DNA of 64,000 nucleotides from Hydractinia symbiolongicarpus (Eukaryota; Cnidaria; Hydrozoa; Anthoathecata; Hydractiniidae), in contig NC_079884.1 of NCBI RefSeq assembly GCF_029227915.1, positions 19,098,001 through 19,162,000 on the forward strand, written 5' to 3'. How positions within the stretch are numbered: the stretch's first letter is position 1; each line of letters starts with the position of its first letter. The notes beneath the pieces were generated by a model that saw only the letters and a list, made by a program, of their open reading frames with translations, was not told the origin of the DNA and did no database searches. Below, one piece after another: positions 26,466 through 37,108 of the stretch. The position numbers were made by a program, and so were the translations under genes.

Positions 26466-29335
26466 TTTAATCTCAATGGACTACGACGTCCGAAGCCTTT
26501 TTCCATTACGTCATGGCCTCATAACATCGTCAACTGCGCGTACACGACTCTAAAGGTTGTCTTATGAACTTTTGCCGCCTAATAGCGACTTTACACATCA
26601 ATCACGTCGTTCCACGTGTCTGTGCAGGTTACCACTGTTCCAATCCTTCCACTCTTAATGTACTACGACGTCCGAAGTCGTTTTCCATTGCGTCATGACG
26701 TTATAACCCCGTTAACTACGTGTACAGTCCTCTAAAGTCTGTTATATCACCTTTTGGCACCTAATAATGGCCTTAGAAATAAGTCACGTGGTTCCACGTG
26801 TCTGCACTGGTTACTATTCCTTATACTCTCAATGGACTATGATGACAAAAGTCGTTTCCCATTGCGCCGTGGCGTTATAACACCGTCAACTACGTGTACA
26901 GTCCTCTAAAGTCTGTTATATGACCTTTTGGTGCCTTATAATGGCGTTAGAAATAAATCACGTGGTTCCGCGTGTCTGCACAGGTTACCATTGGTCTAGT
27001 CCTTCCACTCTCAATGGACTATGACGTCCCAAGTCCTTTTCCATTACGCCATGGCCTTATAACACCGTCAACTGAACGTACACGACTCTTAAGGTTGTCT
27101 TATAACCTTTTGCCGCCTAATAAAGGCCTTACACATAAATCATGTCGTTCCACGTGTCTGTGCAGGTTGCCATTTGTCTAGTCCTTACACTGTTAATGTA
27201 CTACGACGTCCTAAGCCGTTTTCGAATGCGTCATGACGTTATAACACCGTCAATTACGCGTACAATCCTCTAAATGCTGTAATATGGCATTTTGCCGCCT
27301 AATAATGGCCTTACACATAAATCACGTCGTTCCACATGTCTGTGCAGGTTGCGATTGGTCTAGTCTTTCCACTGTTAATGTAATACGACCTCTTAAGCCG
27401 TTTTCGAATGCGTCATGCCGTTATAACACCATCAACTACGTGTACAGGCTTCAAAATTCTGTATTATGACGCTTTGCCGGCTAATAACGGCCTTACAAGT
27501 AAATCACATAGTTCCACGAGTCTGTGCTGGTTGTCATTGTTTTAGTACTTTCACTCTCAATGGACTACGACGTCCGAAGTCGTTCTCCATTGCGTCATGA
27601 CGTTATAACACCGTCAACTACGTGTACAGTCCTCTAAAGTCTGTTATATCACCTTTTGGCACCTAATAATGGTCTTAGAAATAAGTCACGTGGTTCCACG
27701 TGTCTACACTGGTAACTATTCCTTATACTCTCAATGGACTATGATGACAAAAGTCATTTCCCATTGCGCCGTGGCGTTATAACACCGTCAACTACATGTA
27801 CAAACTTTTAAAGGCTGTTATATGACGTTTTGCCCCCTAATAACAGCATTAAACGTAAATCACGTCGTTCCACGTTTCTGTGCAGGTTGCCATTGGTCTA
27901 TTCCTTTCACTATCAATGGACTACGACGTCGCAAGTCGTTCTCCATTACGCCATGGACTTATAACACCGTCAACTACATGTAGAGGCCTCTAAAGCTTGT
28001 TTTATGAACTTTTCCCGCCTAATAATGGCCGTACATGTAAATCTCGTGGTTTCGCGAGTCTGCACAGGTTACCATTGATCTATTTCCACCACTCTCAATG
28101 GACTACGACGTCCGAAGTCGTTTTCCATTGCGTCGTGACGTTATAACACCGTCAACTACGCGTACATTTCCCTAAAGTCTGTTATACGACCTCTTGCGGC
28201 CTAATAATGGCCTTACACATAAATCACGTAGTTCCACATGCCTGTGCAAGTTGCCATTGTTCCATTCCTTCCACTCTCAATGTACTACGACGTCCTAAGT
28301 CGTTTTCCATTGCGTCATGACGTTATAACACCGTCAACTACATGTATAATCCTCTAAATGCTGTAATATGGCATTGTGCCGCCAAATAATGGCCTTACAC
28401 CTAAATCACGTCTTTCCACATGTCTGTGCAGGTTGCGATTGGTCTAGTCCTTCCATTGTTAATATACTACGACGTCCTAAGCCGTTTTCGAAAGCGTCAT
28501 GACGTTATAACACCGTCAACTACTAGTACAGTCCTGTAAAGTCTGTTATATGACCTTGTGCCGCCTAATAATGGCCTTACACATAAATCACGTCGTTCCA
28601 CATGTCTGTGCAAGTTGCTATTGGTCCATTCTTACCACTCTCAATGTACTACGATGTCCTAATTCGTTTTCCATTGCGTCATGACGTTATAACACCGTCA
28701 ACTGCGCGTACAGGCCTCTAAATTCTGTAATATGGCATATCGCTGCTTAATAAAGACGTTTTGCGTAAATCAGGTGGTTCCGAGTGTCTGCACTGGTTAC
28801 CATTGGTCTTTTTCTTCCACTCTCAATGCACTACGACGTTCCAAGTTGTTTTCTATTGCGTCATGACGTTATAACACAGTCAACTACGTGTACAGTCCTC
28901 TAAAGTCTGTTATATGACCGTTTGCCGCCTAATATGGCCTTACACATAAATCACGTCGTTCCACATGTCTGTGCAGAATGCCATTGGTCTAGTCCTTGCA
29001 CTTTTAATGTACTACGACGTCCTAAGTCGTTCTCTATTGCGTCATGACGTTATAACACAGTCAACTACGTGTACAGTCCTCTAAAGTCTGTTATATGACC
29101 TTTTGGTGCCTTATAATGGCGTTAGAAATAAATCACGTGGTTCCGCGTGTCTGCACAGGTTACCATTGGTCTATTTCCACCACTGTCAATGGACTACAAC
29201 GTCCGAAGTCGTTTTCCATTGCGTCATGACGTTATAACACCGTCAACTGGGCGTGCATGACTCTTAAGGTTGTATTATGGCCTTTTCCGCCTAATATCGC
29301 CCTTACACGTTAAAACATGCGACTGATATAGCAAC

Positions 29336-29921
29336 TTGATGGAGAGTGATTTACTTTGTATTACAGAAACACAAATCACCTCGGATATAAACTCCTTTGA
29401 TGGAGACACTGACATAGTGAATGATTTCAGAAACATTTATAATAACCATGCCGATAAATACTGCACTTTAGCGTTTTTGTATCGCCATTCGGTAGAAGTT
29501 TTACAGGAATTTCATGTTCCTTCATTTAGTATTATCAGGGTTAGTAAATGTTCTTTTTTCGAAAGAAGTTTTAATATTTTACTGCTTCATCGAAAAAACT
29601 CAAGAACCTCTACCAGTTCAATGAAACTCTAAGGTACTTATTGACGAGTCAAGATGTTCACATAGTTTTGGTTGATTTTAATATTAATGCTCTTTATTTA
29701 AATGCAAATACTCCCATATTCCCAAATATTCCCATTGTCTGAAAAGTACACACTTCTTGTGAAAGAACCAACGCATGTGAGCGGTTCACTCATAGACCAT
29801 ATATACATTAAAAAACGCTACTAAGTTCCGTTTCTGTTAACTGCGACGTTCCTATTTTATACTTCTCAGATCATGACGCGTGGAGACTTGAGTTAACAAT
29901 CCAAAGTACAATGTAAAGAAA
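29336..29921 (+). pseudogene. EEP endonuclease remnant, left foldback arm
   Basis: The frame starting near 29336 reads LLCITETQI, the motif that carries the metal-binding Glu of endonuclease/exonuclease/phosphatase domains found in LINEs and in some Helitrons. Further along, in shifting frames, one sees DFNIN near 29670, SLIDHIYI near 29790 and SDHDA near 29870, the order expected in this fold. The usual GDFN glycine is a Val here. Several frameshifts and stops make it non-functional. It is the inverted copy of the minus-strand remnant at 31590-32300. Confidence 0.6.
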
Positions 29922-29975
29922 AATGCTTGACATAAGGAACGAAAGGAAATGAATTTATTAAAGATTATGTAAATT

Positions 29976-30609
29976 ATGCACTTGATAATTTGTATAACAA
30001 ATTATGACGTGGTTAGTAAATTAAAGTCGTTCAATCAAGTTTTCAAGTCCCACGTCGATAGAAATTTTGTGAGAAGGATCATGTCTGATTATTCTGTAAG
30101 TTTACAAAGAGTACATCGTCCAGAAATTATAAATGCTTTTGATCCAGAAGTTGAAATGGATATCGAGCGAGTAAGTTGCAGTAGCCCTGCTGACAATGAA
30201 GCTGATGACAACTAGATGATTCTGTAAACGACACATTTTCTTTGTGCAAGACGTATTTCGATAAAAAGTTTGAACACTTGAAGCGTCAAATCACCGTTCC
30301 TTCGCCGCCACCTTCAAAAACAAGAAATTTAAACACTGATTTAAAATTCAAGGCAAACCATAAACAGCTGACATTTAACAACGAAATTGACTAAAAAATT
30401 GATGAAGCCATATCTCTATTCAAAGATGGATATACTTCTAAACCACTGAAAAGCCTTAGGGAATGTAGAGGTTTAATCAAACGTCGTAACAAACTGATTT
30501 TACTTGCCGATCGATCTCCTGGAGTATGGAACACTGTTGCAGAATACGAATCTGATGAGTTAGCTAGCGACAGTGAGGATGAACGCAAAATACGTGCTTC
30601 TGAAAAAAG
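29976..30609 (+). pseudogene. Zinc-knuckle gag-like protein, truncated inverted copy
   Basis: The 79-codon frame from 29976 and the sequence after it match the minus-strand gag-like pseudogene at 30653-31507. This copy has stops in the middle (near 30212, 30226 and 30392) and is cut at the inner arm edge, so it lacks the CCHC knuckle. The best-kept stretch reads LADRSPGVWNTVAEYESDE. Confidence 0.55.
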
Positions 30610-30652
30610 TTTGATAATAGAAGTACATATATTAACAAAATTAAACTTATCT

Positions 30653-31507
30653 TTAGGCTGTAGTAATATTTTTCTCTTTGGATGTTGGGCAGTCTCTTTT
30701 CCAATGTCCTGCTTTCCCGCACAGCAAACAAATGTCGGGTGGTTTAGGGATTCGACTGTAGGTGCTTCTGTAGGGAGGCCTCCCTGAATTCAATTGATTT
30801 GGTGGACGAGGATTTGTATAGGACTCTGCAAAACGACGAACAGGTTTGTTTCTCCTTTTCTTCGCCAACGCCCTTTTTTCAGAAGCACGTATCTTGCGTT
30901 CATCCTCACTGTCGCTAGCTTACTCATCAGATTCGTATTCTGCAACAGTGTTCCATCCTCCAGGAGATCGATCGGCAAGTAAAATCAGTTTGTTACGACG
31001 TTTGATTAAACCTCTACATTCCCTAAGGCTTTTCAGTGGTTTAGAAGTATATCCATCTTTGAATAGAGATATGGCTTCATCAATTTTTTCGTCAATTTCG
31101 TTGTTAAATGTCAGCTGTTTATGGTTTGCCTTGAATTTTAAATCAGTGTTTAATTTTCTTGTTTTTGAAGGTGGCGGCGAAGGAACAGTGATTTGACGCT
31201 TCAAGTGTTCAAACTTTTTATCGAAATACGTCTTGCACAAAGAAAATGTGTCGTTAACAGACATCATCTAGTTGTCATCAGCTTCATTGTCAGCAGGGCT
31301 ACTGCAACTTACTCGCTCGATATCCATTTCAACTTCTGGATCAAAAGTATTCATAATTTCTGGACGATGTACTCTTTGTAAATTTACAGAATAATCAGAC
31401 ATGATCCTTCTCACAAGATTTCTATCGACGTGGGACTTGAAAACTTGATTGAACGACTTTAATTTACTAACCACGTCATAATTTGTTATGCAAATTATCA
31501 AGTGCAT
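30653..31507 (-). pseudogene. CCHC zinc-knuckle gag-like protein (possibly DIRS/Ngaro-type)
   Basis: The frame beginning near 31507 reads through a TAG at about 31268, continues to a TAA near 30920, and after a frame change ends at 30653. The C-terminal part is basic and carries a classic knuckle, CLLCGKAGHWKRDC (C-x2-C-x4-H-x4-C), near its end. Upstream is an acidic stretch and LADRSPGGWNTVAEYESDE. From general knowledge, a basic protein of this layout resembles ORF1 of tyrosine-recombinase (DIRS/Ngaro-like) retrotransposons of cnidarians and fish, but no recombinase or reverse transcriptase follows here, so that assignment is tentative. Two interruptions make it a pseudogene. Confidence 0.5.
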
Positions 31508-32190
31508 AATTTACATAATCTTTAATAAATTCATTTCTTTTCGTTCCTTATGTCAAGCATTTTTCTTTACGTTGTACTTTGGATTGTTAACTCAAGTCTA
31601 CACGCGTCATGATCTGAGAAGTATAAAATAGGAACGTCGCAGTTAACAGAAACGGAACTTAGTAGCGTTTTTTAATGTATATTTGGTCTATGAGTGAACT
31701 GCTCACATGCGTTGGTTCTTTCACAAGAAGTTTGTACTCTTCCGACAATGGGAATATTTGGGAATATGGGAGTATTTGCATTTAAATCAAGAGCATTAAT
31801 ATTAAAATCAACCAAAACTATGTGAACATCTTGACTCGTCAAAAGTAACTTAGAGCTTCATTGATCTGGTAGATGTTCATTGAGTTTTTTCGGTAAAGCA
31901 GTAAGATATTAAAACTTCTTTCGGAAAAAGAACATTTACTAACCCTGATAATACTAAATGAAGGAACATGAAATTCCTGTAAAACTTCTACCGAATGGCG
32001 ATACAAAAACGCTAAACTGCAGTATTTATCGGTATGGTTATTATATTATGGTATGGTTATTATAAATGTTTCTGAAATCATTCACTATGTCAGTGTCTCC
32101 ATCAAGGGAGTTTATATCCGACGTGATTTGTGTTTCTGTAATACAAAGTAAATCACTCTCCATCAAATTGCTATATCAGACGCATGTTTT
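30873..32190 (-). repeat. Right arm of the 1.3-kb inverted repeat
   Basis: This is the partner of 29312-30609. On the minus strand it runs from an EEP-type endonuclease remnant into a zinc-knuckle gag remnant. Its outer edge (about 32190) lies in sequence that reads on into the Helitron-type element, and its inner edge (about 30873) lies inside a continuing gag reading frame. Both points support it being the original copy. Confidence 0.93.
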
Positions 32191-32300
32191 TTCAATGATC
32201 TTGTATTGAAGACTGTTATCACAAAATTATCAAGGTTAGAAGATATGAGTTCAAGTGGTTTTAACTGATAATTCTCTTTTAACTGCTGATTTTCTTCTGT
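31590..32300 (-). pseudogene. EEP endonuclease domain, C-terminal part of the Helitron-type element
   Basis: On the minus strand a frame from about 32300 reads into NLDNFVITVFNTRSLKKHA, followed after a frame change by LLCITETQI, then DFNIN near 31800 and SDHDA near 31610. These are the ordered motifs of an EEP nuclease. It lies directly downstream of the helicase remnant at 32391-32584 on the same strand, as in Helitron variants with a C-terminal endonuclease (Helentron/Helitron2). The helicase motifs V and VI expected in between are missing, and the intervening ~100 bp is frameshifted, so an internal deletion is likely. Confidence 0.55.
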
Positions 32301-32390
32301 GACTGTATGATCAACTTTGATTGCTTTTTTGTTGAAGTTGCCTAAAATAAGTGCAACGCATCATGAGGAAAGTCAACATTGTCAGTAGAA

Positions 32391-32584
32391 ATGAATCTAG
32401 ACTTTTTCATCATCATTTGTTACTTCACCTATTCTAACGCTATTTAGCAAATCTATGAAGGGTGAGTGTCCTCGTTGTCTCATAACTTCAGTCAGTTCCA
32501 CAAACTGAAACTTACGCCACAATAAATCGATATTCATAATTTCGTTGGAACCTTTATAAGCATCAAATATTCGATGAGCTCTTA
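32391..32584 (-). pseudogene. Helitron Pif1-type helicase, part downstream of the retrotransposon insertion
   Basis: This stretch encodes RAHRIFDAYKG and, further on, LLWRKFQFVELTEVMRQRG, the segment with the conserved RQ/Arg that follows motif III in Pif1/RecD-like helicases. It joins in frame to QLPPV at 37248-37262 once the retrotransposon and one copy of its 5-bp target duplication are subtracted. After about 32391 the frame hits a TAG and the continuing homology lies in other frames, so this end had already decayed or decayed afterwards. Confidence 0.75.
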
Positions 32585-32589
32585 CAGGA
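32585..32589. other. Target-site duplication CAGGA, left copy
   Basis: CAGGA directly precedes the TG that opens the left long terminal repeat on the plus strand. The same five bases follow the closing CA at 37248-37252. Confidence 0.8.
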
Positions 32590-32728
32590 TGAGAGATACC
32601 AGCAGGACAAGAAATAACACGTGTGTCTCGTAATATAGTTAAATACAAGGAGGCTATATACACTTCACTATGTGCCTTATGTATACAAATAGAGAACAGT
32701 CTGTATATATGCAGTCTCCGACACTACA
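32590..32728 (-). repeat. 3' LTR (left end on the plus strand)
   Basis: It runs from TGAGAGATACC next to the target duplication to CCGACACTACA next to the polypurine tract, 139 bp. It contains the 38-bp block ATACAAGG…CCTTAT at 32643-32680. The outer ~53 bp have no counterpart in the other LTR. Confidence 0.7.
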
Positions 32729-32745
32729 TTACTCCCCTTTTTATT
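32729..32745 (-). other. Polypurine tract of the gypsy element
   Basis: On the minus strand the bases AAATAAAAAGGGGAGTAA lie immediately upstream of the 3' LTR start TGTAGTGTCGG. A purine run in this place serves as the plus-strand primer in LTR retrotransposons. Confidence 0.65.
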
Positions 32746-34600
32746 TCAAAGACTCTGGGAGATCTACTTCGTATTCTGTTAGCTTAGACGGCTTCGTTCT
32801 TTCGCGTGTAGATCTTCTAACTTGTTCCATCGTATTTTCTTGATCGAGATTATGCCAATCTTCCTCTACTTCATACTCCACAGTTTGCATACTTTCATCT
32901 TTACTGGTTACTGCGTCTTTGTCCGCTTCTCCTTCACCGGTTAACGGTGGTATATCGCAGTCTGCTACAGATGTTGATTTCATGAATAGTTTCTGACTCC
33001 TTTCTTTCCCTGGGTGATTAGGAATTTTCTTAAAGAAGGTGCTATGCCGTGTGATGACATGTCCATCCCACTCTGCAGTGACTCTGCCGCCAACCGTTTT
33101 GATAATGCGATGTGGGGTTCCACAATAGGGCGTATCGCTCTTCTTTTGTTGCTTTTGGCGATACATAACCCAATCACCCACTTGTAGCTCACTCTCTGCA
33201 ACATATGCTTTTCGGTGTGCATATTTTTTCATGGAGGTTTGCCTTGCCTCCTGCTTGGCTGATATTTCGGTGTGGAACTTTGGCCTTTCAGCGCGGTGTG
33301 TTGCAGGCAACCGGGTTCTGTATTGTCTGCCATTGAATAAAACCTCTGCTGGACTGCGACCCGTCACTGTATGTGGAGTGCCCCGATATGCCCGCAGTAA
33401 GCGCTGCAATTCGTGTCTCCAGTTCAGGTGTTCCTGCAAAGACGTTTGCAAGAGCTTCTTGAGATTGTACATAAAGTTCTGTACCATGCCATTCGTCCAT
33501 GGTGCCAAGGGTATTTTCGGACCATGCTTGAATCCCATGTATTTGGCATAGCTTGCAAATGTTGTGCTACTATAAGGCTGGCCGTTATCTGACCCTAGAT
33601 ATTCCGGAATTCCAAAAAGGGAAAAAATGCGATCCATGGCCGGCAGTACTGATTGTGCCGATGTGGCGTGAACGAACTCTACAGCAAGGTACCGAGAATA
33701 CATGTCTTGTACAACTAGTAGGTACTCATTACCACCCTCGATTGGCCCAAATAGGTCAGTGTTAAGTTTAATCCAGAGTTGTTCTGGTAGTGAAGAAGCT
33801 TTCATTGGTTCTTGTTGCTTCGTATCCGTTGCAGCTTGACATGGGTTGCAAAATGCTACAGATGCCTCCACCATAGCATCTATTCTTGGAAACCACATAG
33901 TGCTTCTGATGAGTTGTTTGCATTTCACTATGCCTTGATGGCCTTCATGCGCTAGTTGTACAGTTTTCTGTTGTAGCTGTGACGGTATAATGATCCTGTC
34001 TCCTCGCAATATAATACCTGAATCGTCCACACTGATTTCTTTGAATATGGCTTTGTAGGGTTGTAGCTCTTTCTGTCTCTTGTCAATGTATCCTTGTCGT
34101 ACAGCAATGGCAAGAGATTGAAGCGTTGGATCTTTCAACGTTGCCTGCACAATCATATCAGTGGTAATAGTTGAATCACTTCTCATGACAGCGTTGGTGA
34201 CTAAGTATAAAGGAAATTCACTTTTTTGTTGGGATGGAGCCTGCTTTTGCTGTGGATGGCGAGAAAGATAATCAGATGGGTTAACTGAACCAGGTTCGTG
34301 TATTAACTGGAAATTGTAGCCTTGTAGTTTTAGTTTATGCCTCAGAATACGTGCTGGCATGTCCTGCTTCGTTTGCTTATACAAGGCTAGTAAAGGTTGA
34401 TGATCTGTACTGGCAGTATATTGGGGAAGCCCAAACAGATATATGTGGTTCTTCATTGTTCCAAAAACGGCAGCAAGACTTTCAATCTCTAATTGTGAGT
34501 AATTCCTTTCGGTAGGTGTAGTAGCTCTACTGTCATAACGAATAGGCTTAAAGATGTTGTCTTGAGGATCTCTCTGGGCAAAGGATAGAAACAAGACCAT
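32741..34600 (-). pseudogene. pol: gypsy pol: RNase H and integrase
   Basis: This 619-codon open frame is the longest in the window. Residues about 20-110 are Ty3-type RNase H (YSQLEIESLA and TDHQPLLALY). Residues 218-254 form the HHCC zinc site (H218, H221 or nearby, C251, C254) of integrase. The catalytic core has LNTDLFGP (D282) and GSDNGQPY (D338), and 35 residues further comes NGMVQNF, where the expected Glu is Gln374 (codon CAG). A C-terminal tail with VGDWVMYRQ and RSTRERTKPSK follows, as in this family. The frame is open but the element is inactive because the catalytic Glu is lost and upstream pol is broken. Confidence 0.88.
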
Positions 34601-35287
34601 CCTTCTTCGATCCGTCTACAATAAGCTTGGTGTCCTTACAGTGATAAAAATAAGCCATCGTTGTGTGTTGCTTCAAAACTTCCTTGAGCTTGTTGTATGC
34701 AGTGTTGCACTCCTCTGTCCACTCAAAAACTTGGCCTTTACATGTTAGTTGTCACAAAGGTGCAGTAATGTTGGCATAACCAGGAAAAAAGGTACAGCTG
34801 AAATTAGTCATGCCTAGAAAAGATCTCACTTCCGTTGCATTTAAGGGTGCTGTCATGGCTTCAAGCGCAGCTACCTTGGCAGGATCCGGTGATATACCAC
34901 TAGCCGAGAATATTAAACCAAAAAATTTAACAGATGTCACATTAAGTTTACATTTGGATCGTCCTAATGTTAATCCACAGCCTGCTAGTCGTTGTAGAAC
35001 CTGGATTAATGTTAAATCATGTTCCCGTTGAGTACGACCAAATACAATAATGTCATCATAGATGTTAGTCATTTCATCATGGAATACTTCTGCCGCTGAA
35101 TTGGTGCCAAAGTTGAGTCGCTTGAATTGGCGTAGGCCTTTATGAGTATAAAACACTGTGACGTATCGAGATAAGTCATCAAGTTCAATAGATTATAACC
35201 ATGGTTCAAGCCCAGCTTAGAAAAATGGCATGCCCCATTCATTCTGTATTTAAGTTCCTCAATCGTTGGTATGATATGACGCGTGCG
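34600..35287 (-). pseudogene. pol: gypsy pol: reverse transcriptase palm and thumb
   Basis: The open part (35156-34752) has NIYDDIIVFG, the xxDD active-site motif of Ty3-like reverse transcriptases, then SKCKLNVTSVKFFG and VRSFLGMTNF. A TGA sits after TAPL near 34752. The frame then continues with FEWTEECNTAYNKLKE and enters RNase H after a frame change near 34610. The stretch 35157-35287 links to the previous ORF but contains stops and a frame shift. Confidence 0.8.
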
Positions 35288-36367
35288 TTAAATTGCTTTA
35301 TTGGCAGTAGTCATGTCAATACTCATTCTAATTTGTGATGGATCGGTTTTTGGTGTTATGACAATGTTGGAGACCCAGTCAGTTGGTCCCTCTACCCGTT
35401 CAATGACATCTTCCTTTTCAAGCTCCTGTAACAGAGTCTCCAACATTTCACGGTGTGCAAACGGAATACGACGTTGCACTTGCACAACTGGGCACACTGT
35501 TTCATCAATAGGAAGGTAAACCTGACGATATTTATGCTTCCCAATGCCATTGAATACTACATCAAAGTGGTGCATGATTGCATCAACCTTATGTTCTTGA
35601 TTGTGTGTTGTAACTTCAAGCTGCCTTTCAAGTTCAACCGATGTCTCTATGGGAGTTAGATGTTTGGCCATTTCTCTATAATCTAGATGTTGTACTTGGG
35701 TGTGTACCTGTTTTACAGTTTGTTGGTTGTCAAGATGATTTACATTGATAGCCAATACATCTGAATCAAAAGCTGTGTATTTGCCCATTATACTTTGTGC
35801 AGCAGCTCCCTCTGTTACATAAAAGGTAGCCTGGACATTTTTGTTGTTGTTGGCAGTGATTTGTGCCTCAAATGCCCCCTTGATTGGTAATATAACTGAG
35901 TTGTATGGTTGCAGTTTCGCCTTGGTTGATCGAAGAGGAATGTGTTTTAAGTGTTCTTCATAAACATTCCATGGAATTACATTTGCATCTGCCCCCGAAT
36001 CTACTTGCATAGTGATCCTGGTGTTGTCGATGTTTACCTCGATTACAGTGGATGGATAGTTTTCACTGGTGGTTCGTACCTTCTCCTTCACTGCATCAAG
36101 TTTAATTTCTGTTGGTCCATATTCGTAAAATGACCCTCCTTGTGGTCCTGGCTGTGCAATAAGCAAGTTGACTTTCTTGCTTTCACAAACTCTTGAAAAA
36201 TGATTTTTCTTGCCACAGTTATTACATGTGGCACCTCTTGCTTTGCAACTTCCTTTCTGTGGTGTCGTTTCTCCACAATAACGACACAATTCAACCATTT
36301 TTGTTGATTTGTTGGCTGGCTTCTTTGGTGCCAGCCGCATACCTTGCTGATCAGCATAATGTGCCAA
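35288..36367 (-). pseudogene. pol: gypsy gag-pol: zinc knuckle, protease, start of reverse transcriptase
   Basis: This 359-codon frame starts with two Cys-rich knuckles; the second, CNNCGKKNHFSRVC (C48 to C61), is canonical, while the first lacks its His. The aspartic protease motif QVDSGADANVIP (D123) follows. From about residue 290 the reverse transcriptase begins (QRRIPFAHREMLE…, VIERVEGPTDWVSNIVITPK, then SIDMTTANKAI carrying the first catalytic Asp). A TAA at 35288 ends the frame at a point where homologues continue. Confidence 0.85.
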
Positions 36368-36409
36368 TTTGTTAAGATCGATATTCTCTGCCGATTGAGT
36401 GTTATGAGG

Positions 36410-37035
36410 TTACATTGTGTTTGCCTTCATGTAGCTAACTTCCCGGTGAGCCAGCTCCATAGATTGTGCCAGTTTCATCATTTGGTCGAAAGTCATATCA
36501 TCTCGTATGACAGCTGTTTGCAATTTAGGAATCGGTGTGTGTAGAGTAACCACCAACTTAATTGCTTCCTTAATGTTCATTTGATCAAACTCACAGTCTC
36601 TAGCTTTAGTCTTTAAACGAGTAACCCATTGATCATGAGTTTCTTGAGTTGATAGCGGTCTCATGCAGAAAAATTTTATCTTTCTGTAGTAAGATTCTTT
36701 GAACCTTTGAAATTCTCTTCGATCTTCCTCTTTGCCTCAGTGTATGTCGTCCCTGTATCTTCGAGGGTGTTGTAGAGCTCCCGCAACTGATGGCCGCCTA
36801 AGGCTAGGAGCGCTGCTTTTTTCTTAACTTCTGGTGAGACAGCCCCATCTTCTGTCGGTACTGTATCTAGTCCTTCAAAAGCAAAACAATATTCCAAATT
36901 TTCTACCCACATACACCAACGCTTGTGTAGGTTTGAATTAGTTTCTTCGTGATCTTGTAGTTGAATTCTTGCGCACACGAACGAAAATTCGCTAAGGCAT
37001 GCGCCATATTTGTTTATGTTTTGCGCAGACAACAC
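36410..37035 (-). pseudogene. gag: gypsy gag (capsid) region, split frame
   Basis: Two open pieces, 37035-36676 and 36664-36410, belong together and are separated by a short break after SKNLTTER. The composition (WVENLEYCFAFEGLD, ALGGHQLRELYNTLED, ETHDQWVTRLKTKARDCEF) fits the helical capsid domain of Ty3/gypsy Gag. A stop near 36410 separates it from the zinc-knuckle ORF. Confidence 0.7.
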
Positions 37036-37108
37036 TTGGGGCCTGATTTGGTTGAGCGTGGTGATGTCCTACGTAAAGTCGTTGCCGTAACACAAATTAA
37101 TTAAAAAA

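Larger units (their letters stand above)
1..29311. repeat. Satellite array of ~182-bp monomers with higher-order structure
   Basis: The sequence repeats with a period of about 182 bp from the first base to about 29311, around 160 monomers, all in the same orientation. Recurrent blocks in every monomer are a TTTTGCCGCCTAATAA segment, a CACGTCGTTCCACGTG segment, a GGTTGCCATTGGTCTAG segment, a TACGACGTCC segment and a TGACGTTATAACACCGTCAA segment. Neighbouring monomers differ at many positions, while monomers a few kilobases apart can be almost identical, which is the signature of higher-order repeats. Because 182 is not a multiple of three, reading frames shift at every monomer, so the short plus-strand ORFs of about 61 codons are by-products of the repeat. 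The array continues beyond the left edge of the window. Whether it is centromeric, subtelomeric or interstitial cannot be told from here. Confidence 0.97.
23913..29311. repeat. Heterogeneous right flank of the satellite array
   Basis: Monomers here keep the 182-bp period but show no long higher-order copies. They mix variant segments seen elsewhere, and some are a few bases short or long. A stretch at about 25133-25245 is close to the first 120 bases of the window, showing that the same variant occurs on both sides of the higher-order blocks. The array stops at about 29311 in the middle of a monomer. Confidence 0.85.
29312..30609 (+). repeat. Left arm of a 1.3-kb inverted repeat (foldback)
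   Basis: Read on the plus strand, this arm (about 1298 bp) matches the minus strand of 30873-32190 over its whole length with a small number of substitutions and short indels. It starts at AAAACATGCG, directly after the last satellite bases, and ends at CTTCTGAAAAAAG. The spacer to the other arm is 263 bp. The minus-strand gag-like reading frame continues across the inner edge of the right arm into the spacer, while the left arm stops there, so the right arm looks ancestral and the left arm a copied, inverted segment. Confidence 0.93.

Noticed and set aside
82-29270. Dozens of ~61-codon plus-strand ORFs with a shared protein pattern (MTFCRLITALH…)
   Set aside because: They repeat with the 182-bp satellite period. 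The period is not a multiple of three, stops recur in each monomer, and variants change residues freely. They are by-products of repetitive DNA.
1-29311. CRISPR-like array of direct repeats
   Set aside because: There are no short repeats with unique spacers; the whole 182-bp unit repeats and the setting is eukaryotic.
1-29311. Telomeric repeat or rDNA spacer
   Set aside because: No TTAGGG-type runs and no rRNA segment are visible; the unit length and sequence fit an ordinary satellite.
33231-33765. Plus-strand ORFs of 106 and 70 codons
   Set aside because: They are shadows of the gypsy integrase on the minus strand.
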